Positions 36,366 to 47,586 of a DNA stretch of 64,000 nucleotides are shown here, piece by piece (the stretch's first letter is position 1; each line of letters starts with the position of its first letter). Source of the stretch: Rhynchopus euleeides (taxonomy: Eukaryota > Euglenozoa > Diplonemea > Diplonemida > Diplonemidae); contig OY723269.1 in the NCBI GenBank assembly GCA_963210315.1, positions 1,612,001-1,676,000 of the forward strand, given 5' to 3'. The notes beneath the pieces are model-generated. The model did not search any database. It was not told the DNA's origin and saw only the letters and a program-made list of their open reading frames with translations. The translations under genes and the position numbers were made by a program.

Positions 36366-36926
36366 TAGGGGGGGGGGGGGGGGGGTGCGGTGTAGGGAAT
36401 TGGCTTCGCTGCGGTACGCATATTGCTGGCGCATTTTTCTCCGACTGCTGTGAGAAACATGTCGAAGTTTTGTTGCCCGAAAAAAGAAGCAAAGCTTTTT
36501 GCCGAATTGGCAAAAAGGGGCTTCAGCGTTGCCAGGTTTTTTTTTTGAGAAACCCCTGTGCATGGGGGAGGGGGAAAGGGGCTTCAATTCGCTCAAAAAA
36601 ATGTAGAAAAATAGCTCGCTGGGGCGCCTGAAACAGCGCTGGTAAACTTCTGATAAGCTTCTGATAGAAGGAGTCTCAGGCGCTCCAATAGCGTATCAGT
36701 TCTCGTGCAGCGCGGTCTTTCGTGGACTTCTGTGCGATGCGGGTCTGCGACCCTAACATAGCCGACGTAGAAAAATGAGGAGCGGTTATCCACCTCGCAA
36801 AACAGGCCGCAAATCATGTTTCTACATATCTCCCGTCTTCTCACTCCTCCGGGCTCCTACCCGCTCCCCGCCCCCTCTCCCTCCCCTACTCCCCCTTTCT
36901 TTTGAGCCGTTCGGACAAGCAAAGAA
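36366..36926. other. Short gap between elements W and P
   Basis: Starts with TA and a long G tract. Contains candidate structured repeat D5 (36690-36775). No gene seen. Confidence 0.6.
36690..36775 (+). ncRNA. Dispersed element D5, candidate structured RNA, copy 1
   Basis: Aligns over ~85 bases with 61833-61915 (AGCGTATCAG, TCGTGCA, GACTTCTG, AACAT-GCC-ACG blocks in order). The arms TCGTGCA (36703-36709) and TGTGCGA (36731-36737) can pair with two G-U wobbles, where the other copy pairs perfectly. An inner GTC/GAC pair is present in both. A partial third copy lies at 62450-62484. No known RNA family recognised. Confidence 0.4.
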
Positions 36927-37179
36927 CAGGGGTGGAGCTTGGGGGTTTTTTCGGGTCAGCTGACCTGATTTTCTGCAGGCCCTCACAAAAAATCAGGTCA
37001 GGGGTAAAAAGAAAAAAAAATATAGATTTTCGGGGAACCGGAAAAGTTGGCTCCTCGCCTTGGGGTCTCAAGGTGACCAGGAGGCGTTTCGTGAGCAAAG
37101 TGACCCCAGCGACATGAGCACAGGCCTCAAACAGTCACAATAGAGGACAAATGAAGCTGCCCAACCCGTACCGTGCAAC

Positions 37180-37238
37180 AGACGTTTACTACCGTGGCCT
37201 CCGGCGGCTGGGGGGCTCCGCCCCCCAGACCCCCCTGT
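37180..37238 (+). repeat. Hairpin module, copy 2 (in element P)
   Basis: Same ACTACCGTGGCCTCCGGCGG core and GGGGGGCTCCGCCCCCC hairpin, + orientation. Confidence 0.9.
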
Positions 37239-37356
37239 GGCATGTGCCTGTCTTGTACCCAAGCCCTTTACATCAGGGAATGGAGTACAGACCGCCCTCA
37301 GTACCCTCAGGAGGACGCAGCCAACTCACACAGAATCCGTACGCCCGCAAGTCACA

Positions 37357-37416
37357 GATGTTCACTACCGTGGCCTCCGGCGGCTGGGGGCTCCGCCCCC
37401 CAGACCCCCCCTATGG
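37357..37416 (+). repeat. Hairpin module, copy 3 (in element P)
   Basis: Direct repeat of copy 2 about 177 bases downstream; one G fewer in the left hairpin arm. Confidence 0.9.
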
Positions 37417-37616
37417 CATGTGTTTGTCTTGTAACCAAGTCCTTGCGCGTCCGGGGCTGCATATCAGTTCTGGTACCCTCGCGGGAGGCTGGGCCCGAGC
37501 ACTGATCTCTGAGACGAACCGGGGGGGAACCCATTCAGTGAGAAAAAATTGGCTGACCCGATCTGACCCGATCCAGCCCGCAACCCCAAATTTCAAGCTC
37601 CACCCCTGGCAAAGAA

Positions 37617-38726
37617 CGCAAAAAAAACCAAAAAAAATGGGTTCAAACATCCAGAAGGTGGAAAAGAACATGGTAAAAAAAAGCTTGCTCGCTGTGGGGA
37701 TGATGGATGCGATGACGATAAAATCCAGAAGAACAAACAGAAGAACGGGGTGTGGTAGTCGGGGCGGGGGGGGGAGGTGAAGACGAAGGCGAAGGCGAAG
37801 GTGGACGAGAAGAGTAAAACCCCCGTGAATAGGTTTGCAAACCTCGTCATTCAGGAAAACCCCCCCGCCCCACAGGAGATTCGCCCTTTCAGTGATGACT
37901 CTTGTTGCTATATGCATCACGCGCATGCGGGAGCAGAGAATTTCTCCAGAGCTGCACATAGAACATGCAGAAATTATAGCTAACAGGGTGGAGGGACACA
38001 ATGCACAAGCTGAACCACCACAACGAAAACATCACCGTGACTTTGGTTCAAAGATAATATGGCGAAAATGGGGGGGGGGGGGGGGGATATATAGACAGGC
38101 GCAGTCCATCCCGGCAAAGCAGAGCGGTGGGGGGGGATGAGGTGTTTGTTGGTCAGAATTTTTTCTGGGGGGGGGGGTGTTCTGGTTTGCCAAAACCACC
38201 AGGCTTCGTTGCCGCAAGGCTGAAGATTTTTGTGCGCAGTTCCCACCCCATCCCCATCCCCGCTACATTCTGGATTGCATTGACGCCCCCCCCCCCCCCA
38301 ACGTGTTGTGTATAAGTCTACCCGTGCAGCACATCCAGTGGAGTGGCTGACAACAAAATGGAACACTATCGACTGAACACGGGGGAATGGGGAGGGGAGA
38401 GGTTGTGGTGAAACGCACACACCTCGACCTGTGATGAGGTGAGATGTGGCTCTGCAATTACGGCACTACGCGTGCCGTAAACTCAAATCGGACCTGCTTT
38501 CTCCGTGTTCCATATCCTCCTTCATTGCATGAGGCTACAAAAAAAATTAGTCAGAACTGTACTCCCACACTGGGCGGGGTGTATAGGATAAAGCGAAAGG
38601 AGCACCATTTCACTCCCAACAACCATACCCCTAGCCTCCCCAACACACATCACCCACTTCAGGAGCTCGAGCTCGCCCACACACGTCAAGTCGCGAAGGT
38701 CAGCTTCAGGCCTTCCACTAGGCACA
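37617..38726. other. Intergenic region upstream of NOP58
   Basis: Holds GGCGAA triplet repeats (37780-37805), G-tracts near 38065 and 38168, and an ACGTGTTGTGTATAAG segment at 38301. An AG acceptor-like site (CTTCAG ending at 38709) precedes the NOP58 start by 17 bases. No gene seen. Confidence 0.6.
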
Positions 38727-40382
38727 ATGCACGCACTTTACGAGCTGCCGACAGGGTTCGCCCTTCTGAAGGTGCTGGACGGGGACAACTCGTTCAAGCT
38801 GGTCAGCTTCAAAGCGTTTAAGGTATGGCATCAGGGCACGGCGAGCTACCCTTCGCCTGCGGGGAGAAACAAGGGAGGGGCATGCTCAAACTGTGTGTTT
38901 TCGTGCATAGGCCGCACATTGGGAGGCTCCGCTCAGAGTATGGTCACCACCCCCACACACACTACGCAAACAGGACACGAAGGATGCGCTTGAGGCCATC
39001 ACCGCGGTGCTGGAGGGGACGCTGTCCTCCGGCCTGAAGAAGTTCCTGTCGAAGAACTTCGTGGACAAGTCGGTGAAGGGGAAGCTGGCTGTTCTGGACG
39101 TGAAGCTCGGGCGGGCCATCAAGGAGACCCTCGGGATCTCCTGCGTGCACGGCGACGAGGTGCTGTCCACCATCCGCAACATCGGCGAGCAGATCCAGCA
39201 GCTGGTGGAGGAGGTGAGCTCCCAGGCGAACAACCAGGCCGCCCTGGCGCTGGCGCACAACCTCGCGAGGTACAAGCTGAAGTTCTCCCCCGACAAGATC
39301 GATCTGATGATCATCCAGGCGATCGCCCTGATGGACGACCTGGACAAGGAGCTGAACACCTACGTCATGCGTGTCAAGGAGTGGTACGGCTGGCACTTCC
39401 CCGAGATGCAGAAGATCGTGAAGGACAACATCGCCTACGCAAAGATTGTGCGGGACTGCGCGACGCGTAAGGGCATCGTCGCGGCCGACCTGTCCTCTGT
39501 CATCGACGAGGACACGGAGAAGAACCTGAAGGAGGTTGCCGCTGTGTCCATGGGGAGCGACATCGCGCAGGAGGACGTCGACAACGTCACCCGCCTGGCC
39601 ACCGAGGCCGTTGAGCTGCAGGACTACCGTGAGAAGCTGGGTGAGTACCTCCGCCACCGCATGCACGCCATCGCCCCCAACCTCACGGCGATGGTGGGTG
39701 AGCTGGTCGGGGCGCGCCTGATCTCGAAGGCCGGGTCGCTGATCCAGCTCGCGAAGCACCCCGCGTCGACGGTGCAGCTGCTGGGTGCCGAGAAGGCGCT
39801 GTTCAAGACCCTGAAGGCGAAGGAGAACACCCCGAAGTACGGTATCATCTTCCAGACCTCGCTCATCGGCCAGGCGCAGAAGGAGCACAAGGGGAAGATG
39901 GCGCGTGTGCTGGCCGCCAAGACCTCCCTCGCCGCGAGGATCGACTCCTTCACGGAGGACGCCGAGCCGACTGCGGACGCGGGCAACCTCTTCCGTGAGA
40001 CGGTGGAGTCGCGCCTCGGCGTGCTGGACGGATCGGTGAGCTTCGGGATGCGCAAGCAGACGAAGTCGGCCAAGGGGAGCGAGGCCTACAGCCGGACTGG
40101 CGAGCAGGCCAAGGCGACTGGCAGCGCATCCGCGGAGGCTCTTGTGTTCGTTGACGAGGAGAAGGTATGCCCCACATGTGTGAGAGGGGGGGGGGGTGCC
40201 CTTGTTGTGTTTGCCTCTCTGTCGACACACCACTACTCTGCACGAAACAGAAGAGCAAGAAGGACAAGAAGGAGAAGAAGAAGCGTGACCGTGACGAGGA
40301 TGACGAGGCCGAGGAGGCACCGCCGGCAAAGAAGGACAAGAAGGAGAAGAAGGACAAGAAGGAGAAGAAGTCGAAGAAGTGA
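38727..40382 (+). CDS. NOP58, box C/D snoRNP core protein
   Basis: Three exons, 38727-38822, 38974-40164 and 40251-40382, all phase 0, giving 472 residues. The protein scaffolds box C/D snoRNPs that guide rRNA 2'-O-methylation in the nucleolus, pairing with NOP56, fibrillarin and the 15.5K/SNU13 protein. The N-terminus MHALYELPTGFALLKV matches the NOP5 N-terminal domain. A coiled-coil middle includes DDLDKELNTYVMRVKEWYGW. The NOP domain carries GELVGARLISKAGSL (near 274), HPASTVQLLGAEKALF and KYGIIFQTSLIGQ. The Lys/Glu/Asp-rich tail typical of eukaryotic NOP58 sits almost wholly in exon 3. Chosen over NOP56 on the HNLARYKLKF and EWYGWHFPE wording and the KKE/D tail. Both donors begin GTATG. 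Length is close to the family norm. Confidence 0.95.
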
Positions 40383-43085
40383 TGCCTCCGGCCCCGTTCG
40401 GGAGTTGCGTAGCAGAAAAAAACATACATATAAAGACATGGAATGACTTTCGCGGGTCGTCGGGTACGCAAAAGCGCATACAAAAAAAACCACTATGAAC
40501 AAAACAAAAAAGGCGAGAAGAACGCAACTGCAAGAGAAAAAAAACACATCGAGGGCCGATCATGCATTTATGTACCCCCCCTTTCCCACCCACCACCCAA
40601 CCCCCTCCTCAACACGACGAGTGACGATGCGTGGGCTTCAACCACGGGCGTCCCGGCAGGCTCCGGACAGGCAAACTATGGCCACGGATGATTGTTTCCA
40701 TCAGTGGAGACGGAACATCACTGGCTTCGTGTTTGTGTGCCAGCATGTGTAATTTTTTTCGCCGTCGATGTATCTCAAGCACACAGCGCATCCTTCTGGC
40801 AGCAATGTGTCAAAACAACAGCAACATAAACTACGCAGACCGCCCACCTGGTTGTCCTGGACATTTCACGGTTGGTTTTGTCGATTGAAAAAAAATACAT
40901 CAGCTTGCACACTGCGTCTGTCTAGCATGTCTTGTGTGGTGTGTCTTTCCGTGCCTCTGGACAGGCAAAATGGCCACATCAGGTAAGCGTTTCCTCAGTG
41001 CACGCAGGAAAGCTTCGTGTCTGTGAGTGTCGGGAGAGGGGCGGTGGTGACGGTGATGGTGTTGTCATACTGGAAGACGGTGGGGGTGTGCAGGGGGGGG
41101 GGGGTGTGGGGAGCTAAAGAGAAGATCAAAAAATCGTGTTTTTACGTCCGTTTTGTCCTACTTTCCCCCCCCCCCCCCCCCTTCCCTCAGTGCTTGTTGA
41201 GATTTGCTTCTCGAGGGTACAGACGGCTCACACCCCACACACCCCCCCCCCCTCTCTCCCTCTCTCTCCCCCCATTTCCATCCACCTTCCCAGACCCATT
41301 TTGTTCCAGGTAAAATTCATCAGTCACCAGGATTTGCAGGAAGAAAAAAAAGCGACTTCTGCCAACAAAAAAAACATCCGTTACGAAGGGCGTGTTCGAC
41401 CCCCACCCTGTTTGGACGATCAAAAAAAAACGAATCAAGCTCTGCGTGGGGAGTGGTGGAGTTGGGTCGGGGAGGGGTGGGGGGGGATGTTGTCATTTTC
41501 ATTTGGGAAATATACCAGTGTCCACCTGCAGATAGGCCCCTTCCCTTCCCTACCCACCCCGCCCCCCATCCTCCATCCCCCCCTACACAAGCCCTGGCGA
41601 TAGGTTGATATCGGATAAACATCAAAGGGGGTCTTTGCTGGTCGACAGACTTCGACAAACTTCGTCAGTTTTCAGCCAATTCAACAGGAAATGCACCAAA
41701 ATGCACTGACGACCACCCCGGAGCGAAGACCCCCAAAAGGGGGAGGGGGTGGTGATTATTAGCCAAAGCATGCCCCGTTTGATTTCGAATCAACAACACG
41801 ATGTCCCTCCCGGGGGGGGGGGGGGTTGGAACCGGCTAGCGGGGGTACATCAGAATGGGGCCTGTGTGCTAGGTAGCCCAGCTCATTCAACACAGCCACC
41901 TCCCCTCGAACACGTCCCCCCCTCCCCCCCCCCCCCCCCCTTACCCATTTCGACCTACATCTCCCCCCACCCTCACACCCTCTCCCACACACGGACACGT
42001 GCTGTGTGAGTGTACGAAAATACGCCCAAATATAGTGCCCAAATTTAAACAAAAAAATCAACAGACACCATCATCGTTTCGAGAGCATTATCAAAGATGA
42101 TAGCCGGGACAAGATTTGGCAGAGGACAGCGCCCCACCCCATCATTTCCTCTTCCGCCGGGAGCGAGGGCGGGGGGCGGGGCGCAGAAATGAGGCACCAT
42201 CGTGCACATCGCCTGGACCTCTGTGCTTTACGTCAGGTATTGTTGGTCATTCACCTCATCGGCACTGAAGAAAACCAGGAGGCGTGGCGCGGGGGGGGGG
42301 GGGGGTGGGAGGGGCTCGGGCAAAACGCGCTGGGGTCCCCAACACAAGAAAAAGAAAACACGCCGCCGATATATTTTTTTTAATCAGAGAGAGGGGGCGG
42401 GGGGGGGGGGGTGGGGAGGGAAGGAGTCCTCTTATGGCCTCAGGTCGAGGCGGGGGACACAGAAGAGTCTGGCAAGATGTGACAGCACCCCCACTCACCC
42501 CCACTCACATCCCACCCAGGTTATACCACGACATACTGCTCGCTCGTGCGGACAAAAACCGGACTCTTTTGGCGGCGGAGAGAACGAGAGAGGGAGAGGG
42601 AGAACTTGTTTTGTAATGTGTTTGTTGCGTGAGGTCAGTCTCCGCGTGTAGCTCCCTGGCACCTCCTGCCGCCGCAGTGGGTGATGTATGTGACGCACAA
42701 AACAAGTTCTCTTCGCAACGCTACGCTATTGCGTTTAATAGAGAGAGAGAGGGAGGAAGGATCACTTCATCCCACCAACACCATCTCCGGCAGGTATTTT
42801 GCCCCTGTGGTGTCGAGTTGTCGCTTTATAATTTAGACAGAGTTCCACCCACCCACCCCACACCCCCACACCACCTGCAGGAGGGGGCGAGGATCTCGTG
42901 GACAAAGAGAGTTTGGTGCATTTGGGGTTGCCCCCTCCCACCCTCACAACGCGCCGATCCGAACAGCGCCTGAATTTGGACCCCGCAGGTGTGGGGGAGG
43001 GCCCGCTTAACCCTCTCGGTGATCTGCGGCGCGTGGAAGGGGCGCTGAAGGCCGCCAGGCGAAGGGTGCCCGTTTCCCAGCCGCC
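40383..43085. other. Intergenic region between NOP58 and the small membrane protein
   Basis: Contains MITE B copy 1 (41627-41734), many G and C tracts (for example 41810, 41925, 42290, 42400) and a GA run at 42740. The end (from about 43050) is pyrimidine-rich and stops at an AG at 43080, six bases before the next start codon. No gene seen. Confidence 0.6.
41627..41734. mobile_element. MITE family B, copy 1
   Basis: 108 bases, ends GGGGGTCTTTGC and GCGAAGACCCCC, perfect 3-bp duplication AAA (41624-41626, 41735-41737). The core CTTCGTCAGTTTTCA and AATGCACTGACGA is shared with 51091-51187. Confidence 0.88.
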
Positions 43086-43544
43086 ATGTCGTCCTTCCAA
43101 TCGCTGTGGCACTATGTCATCATGTTCCTCCTGATGGCACGTGCCCTGCAATACACCTGGAATCTGGTGCACAACTCGCTGATGCCGCTGGCGGCGCTTT
43201 CCGTGCCTTCCGCCTATATAGTGTGCAAGCTGACGCTGTGGGGGACGCCACAGGCTACCCACGTGCTGCTTGTGGCAATCGGGCTCGTCTTCCTCAAGGG
43301 GTGCTCGAGCGTCATCGCTTCTGCGCACCGCATGACTGCCCTCTGGGAAAACCGCATGATCCTCGAGGAGAGCAACCCGCAAGCCGCCGTGCAGGTCTAC
43401 TTCCCGTCCCCCAACTCTGGGGCGCAGCAGCAGCAGCAGCAGCAGCATCAGCAGCGGGCGGCTGCCGCGATGACGCAACGAGGAGCGGCGAGTTCCCCGC
43501 AGCCTGCCCCGAAGCGTGGAGCCCGGACGCTCCCGCGGAGATGA
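43086..43544 (+). CDS. Small predicted membrane protein, family unknown
   Basis: 152 residues in one exon. No family recognised. Three hydrophobic stretches are visible (about 9-25, 31-48 and 58-76), followed by an amphipathic HRMTALWENRMILEE segment and a soluble tail with a CAG-encoded glutamine run (about 117-126) and Ala/Pro/Arg-rich end. This suggests a membrane-anchored protein with a disordered cytosolic tail. Start chosen because an AG acceptor-like site (GTTTCCCAG) ends six bases upstream, giving a very short leader like the other genes here. GC-rich codon use matches the neighbouring genes. It could be a lineage-specific protein. Confidence 0.65.
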   Translation: MSSFQSLWHYVIMFLLMARALQYTWNLVHNSLMPLAALSVPSAYIVCKLTLWGTPQATHVLLVAIGLVFLKGCSSVIASAHRMTALWENRMILEESNPQAAVQVYFPSPNSGAQQQQQQQHQQRAAAAMTQRGAASSPQPAPKRGARTLPRR

Positions 43545-43846
43545 ATATTTGCCGGATACTTTTCTTATCTTCGGGGGTGGGCTGGGGGGGTCTTGGGCAG
43601 CGGCGCGTTTTGAGGCATTTGTGGGAAAGCGTCAATGCATCAAAAGAAGGAAGGAGTAAAGCAGCCGCGGTTGCCACGCTTTTTTTTCCCCCACGAAACG
43701 TTGCAGGGCATGAGCCTTTCGCTGCGGGGGGGAGGGGGGGTGGTCGCCGGTCGTCACAGCTCTCGTCCTCCCCCATAGCCTTGTTATAGGTGAAGACCGC
43801 CTGGGGTGGGGTGCACATGCTTAAGAACACAGGGGGGGGGGGGGTA
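43545..43846. other. Short gap before element W copy 2
   Basis: Contains one GAAAGCGTCAATGCA box (43625-43639) and ends in a G12 tract plus TA that is the target of the next element. Confidence 0.55.
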
Positions 43847-44803
43847 GGGGGGGTCAAATGCCCCCCTTTTAGTAATTTACGTGGATAAACACGATTTTTC
43901 AAAAAACCGGCGCAGAGGCCCCAAAGCCCCCGTAAACCCTCCAAACCCCCCCAGATCGGTCCGGAAACCCATCGAACCCCACTTTTCCACCATTCCGGGC
44001 ACCTCAGGTGCCCGAATTGGGGTACCTAAATTTTGTGCCACCGTTTGGTACCGTACAGTGCCACTGTGTGGGAGGTTGGAAAAGAAAATGCCCCAACACA
44101 CCACATCTGAGGGTTGCAATGCATGTTGCTTGCCAACCACGTCATCCGGTGGGTGTCAGGCGCTATGTAGGTGGCATTAGCCAGGTCTTCGATGAGTTCT
44201 GGCTTGTATATGTACCTCCCTGCCTGCGGCACAGGCACTGCCTTTGTCCCCCACACCAGCCACAGAGAGCGTATTGTACTCGGTCCACGGTTGCTGATTC
44301 ATTGTGATGCATTGTATCCTCGAGTGAACGTCACACACTAGTGGCACCACCACCCGCCATCCGAGAGCTGTATTGGCTTTGCGCGCTTCCGTTGCATTCA
44401 CCTCGCCACGCATATTGCACTGTTCAGTACCAGTGCTCCTGGGCCAGGCAAAGTAGACCGCAGCAACTACCAATTCTGGCACAATGGGTACCACGACACC
44501 GCACTTCATGTGTTCCCGGAATGTACAGCTCGTGTTGCAACAGTCGTTGTCAACACATCCCGGTTGTGGAGCACTGCTGCACAGGAATCACACGACCATC
44601 TGGACTTGTTCCGTACCTACAGGCAGCTCCCGGTGCATGGTGGCAGGGAGGTATGTATACAAGCCAGAACACATCGAAGACCTGGCTAATGCCACCTACA
44701 TAGCGCCTGACACCCACCGGATGACGTGGTTGGCAAGCAACATGCATTGCAACCCTCAGATGTGGTGTGTTGGGGCATTTTCTTTTCCAACCTCCCACAC
44801 AGT

Positions 44804-45982
44804 CAGGGTATAAGATAGACTTTTTTTCTGGCGCCGTTTTCCGGTTTTTCTGGTTTTGAAAATTTTTCGCGCGCGCCTTCGGCGCGCGCGACCCGCGCAA
44901 ACCCTCCCAGAATCTGAGAGGGCCCGGTGCCTGCGCGCGTCCTGTCGTACTGAGGCTGCTTGGTGGGGCAGGCGCAGCAGCTGCTTTGAAAGTTTGGACT
45001 CTCGGCCAAAAAAGGTCTGGTGCAATGTTTTTACGCAGGGGGGGTCTGGGGGGCGGAGCCCCCCAGCCGCCGGAGGCCACGGTAGTGAACATCTGTTCCC
45101 TACAGTCTGGATTCGCTTGTAAGTAGGAAGGCTTCGCTGTATCGCAGCCCGGCCAGCAGGAGATCACTGGTCCTTGAGGGTTCAACCTTCAGGGTGGAGG
45201 AGGACGGGGGAGCGACCACTCGTGATAGGTGTGCGTTGTGGGTGGAGTGGGTGCACGACAGAATGGCCAAAGGGTCCACGAGATCTCTGCACACATTCCG
45301 TTGTCGAGGAGATGGGCACCTAGCTGTGACGACAGGCAACAAACAAATCTCATCTGTTAGTTGCCCCCAATAGGCTTGGCGACCTTCAAGACTGCTTGAA
45401 AGTCGTTCGTGTTCTCGTCTCAGCCCTCCAGACAAGCAGATCTGTCTCGAGTTGGTGGGCTGTCGCCATGTATTCGATGGCACCGAGTGACGCTGCACAG
45501 AGGCAGACGACACGGTGAACTCCAGCGGAGGTTACCCTACCTCCGCTGGAGTACACCGTGTGTCTCCCATGAGTCTCAACTAGCGGGAGTCTTAGCGTAA
45601 ATTAGCTGGAAAATAGACTCCCGTCTCCAGTACAGACTGCAGTCTTAGACTCCCTCTTAGACATGGTGGCTGGAGTCCACCATGTGTGCACCTTCAAAAC
45701 AGAAGAGACCTGCATGACGAGGGCATCACCACCCACCGGGCCACCCGCTAGGTCCATTTTTTCTTCTCCGCTTCTCTGCCTTCTTTGGACTATTTGAGCT
45801 CTGTGCGGATCACGATGGGGTCACTTTCTATTTTTTTATGGCGTTTTTTCTGACTGTTTTACTGTCCCAAAGTCACAAAAAAAACGCCGAAAATGAGATC
45901 GACCTTTTTTTTTTCTCAGAAAACCGGGAACCGGGAAACCCTGGTTTTGAAAACCGGAAAACCAGACCTATCTTATCCCCTG
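44804..45982. mobile_element. Non-autonomous hAT element Z, copy 1
   Basis: 1179 bases, ends CAGGGTATAAGATAGAC and CTATCTTATCCCCTG, perfect 8-bp duplication CACACAGT (44796-44803, 45983-45990). The empty site is visible in W copy 1 at about 36160. Features: a CGCGCGCGCCTTCGGCGCGC hairpin at 44870, the hairpin module at 45038, and an inverted ACCTCCGCTGGAG pair near 45520-45560. No transposase. A second, window-truncated copy starts at 63395. Confidence 0.95.
45038..45098 (-). repeat. Hairpin module, copy 4 (in element Z1)
   Basis: Minus orientation relative to the window; followed by the GTTCCCTACAGTCTGG segment shared with Z2. Confidence 0.9.
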
Positions 45983-46202
45983 CACACAGTGGCACTGTAC
46001 GGTACCAAACGGTGGCACAAAATTTAGGTACCCCAATTCGGGCACCTGAGGTGCCCGGAATGGTGGAAAAGTGGGGTTCGATGGGTTTCCGGACCGATCT
46101 GGGGGGGTTTGGAGGGTTTACGGGGGCTTTGGGGCCTCTGCGCCGATTTTTTGAAAAATCGTGTTTGTCACCCCCATTTGACCCCCCCTACTGGGGGGGG
46201 CT

Positions 46203-46709
46203 AAATAGAAGGGGGGGGTCAAATACAAGGGGGGGGTCTGAAAATTCGAAATCCATAAAATTTTTCGCCGAATACAAGGGGGGGGGGCTTGTATTCGGCG
46301 GAAGCCGAATTTCAGCCAAATTTCAAATTTTCAGCCTGTTTTTCCAGTCATAACAGGCACCCCATGGTCAAAATGACCCCACTGCGGTCCGCACGGAATC
46401 CAAACATTCAAAGGAACGGGGTTTTGGACACCAGTGTGGGGGTCCTCGCAGGTTGCTGACTCCCGGGAATATCCTCCCATTATCAGGACCCAAACCAGAC
46501 CCACATTTCATGTGTGATACTTGGCACCTCCACCCACAAAATGACCCCACCACGATCCGCACGGATTCCGAATAGTGCAATGGAAGGCGAAAATCGCGAT
46601 TCCACGAGGTCACCTGGGGCAAAATTCACCAAAATTTGGAAAATTCGGCTTCCGCCGAATACAAGCCCCCCCCCCCCCCCCCTTGTATTTGACCCCCCCC
46701 CTTCTATTT
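46203..46709. mobile_element. G-tract element V, related to W and R ends
   Basis: Inverted ends AAATAGAAGGGGGGGGTCAA and complement, followed inward by ACAAGG, G or C tracts and an inverted GAATACAAG / CGGCGGAAGCCG hairpin unit on both sides. The G8-TCAAATAC core matches the termini of R and W. Two direct D6 boxes (46373, 46540) lie inside. Exact boundaries and target duplication are unclear because the element abuts W copy 2. Confidence 0.55.
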
Positions 46710-47586
46710 GGCCACCCACTGCAAAAATTGCCTAAAATTTTGGGCCCCCAAAAACCCCCAAAAAAACTCGATCCTACGCCGAATACAAGGGGGGGGGGCG
46801 GGGTGGATGGGGTGGGGGAGGGGGGCAGAATCTCTGCAGGAAAAAAAAGAAGAACTGCGTGGGTCATGAAGCAGGGGCAGGGGCACTGTTCATGTCAGAT
46901 GAGGGGGTCGGGGAGGGTGGGTGGGGTTGTTTGGACGAGGTGCATTAGATCTCTCTCTGCGATGTGGCAGTGGCATACACAAACGCAGATCAGAGGGTGG
47001 TGTGCGAGTGCGCATGTGGAGACCATGTTGCACGGCCCACTCGCGCCTGGGCGACGGGCTGTGTTGTTGCTGTTGTTGTTGAGAATCTGTTCGTTGCTAG
47101 GGGCGTGTGCCTTCAGCTTCTGGTGGGACGAGCAGCACACCATTGCCTGATGCTGTTTTTGCTTCGGCGCCGAGTCCTCCTCCGCATCGAGGCTGCTCAA
47201 CGGGATAAATGCAACAGCAGCTGCCGCAAAGAAAACCCCCCTAGTGTCTCCCCGCAGCACGTCTCCACAACTCGCCCGAACGCATCGCACCTCGCCCTGG
47301 CAGAGGCGACATACCCACTACCACGTTGGGGGGGGTTCTAAGACGTGTCTTTTCTCTTCAACAGCACTGTTGTGCCAGGCCAGATCCCGCCACCTCGCAG
47401 CGCCGTCTGGGTGTACGATGCGGCAGAAGAAAAATCCCACCCCACCCCCCGCCTCCTCCTCCCCCCCGCCCCTGCGTGTGTGTGGCATGCAGACAAAGTG
47501 TGCGCCCTTTTACTTCTCGATTTCAATACCCCTCTGCCAAGTCTGCAGTGAAAAGCCTGCCTTGTCAATTCTGGAGGCACCACACA
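46710..47586. other. Intergenic region upstream of the lectin-like gene
   Basis: Another GCCGAATACAAG-G9 unit near 46780 continues the V-type repeat. The remainder is mixed sequence. Pyrimidine-rich DNA ends in GTCTGCAG at 47548, 38 bases before the start codon, a probable leader acceptor. Confidence 0.55.

Larger units (their letters stand above)
36927..37608. mobile_element. Non-autonomous hAT element P (682 bp)
   Basis: Ends CAGGGGTGGAGCTT and AAGCTCCACCCCTG, with a perfect 8-bp target duplication GCAAAGAA (36919-36926 and 37609-37616). Sub-terminal GGGTCAG(C/A)TGACC-like repeats follow. It contains two direct copies of the hairpin module (37180 and 37357), each followed by TGGCATGTG-TTGTCTTGTA-like sequence. 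No coding frame of note. Confidence 0.93.
43847..46188. mobile_element. TA-target element W, copy 2, split by a hAT
   Basis: Ends GGGGGGGTCAAATGCCCCCC and GACCCCCCC, TA flanks (43845-43846, 46189-46190). Without the inserted hAT and its 8-bp duplication the length would be about 1155 bases, close to copy 1, and the two copies are highly similar throughout. The left flank is again a G tract. The hAT interrupts the right inverted arm. Confidence 0.92.

Noticed and set aside
47326-47586. Upstream in-frame extension of the lectin-like gene
   Set aside because: It passes through a pyrimidine-rich stretch and an AG acceptor-like site, and the product is Pro/Cys-rich noise; the downstream Met gives a proper domain start.
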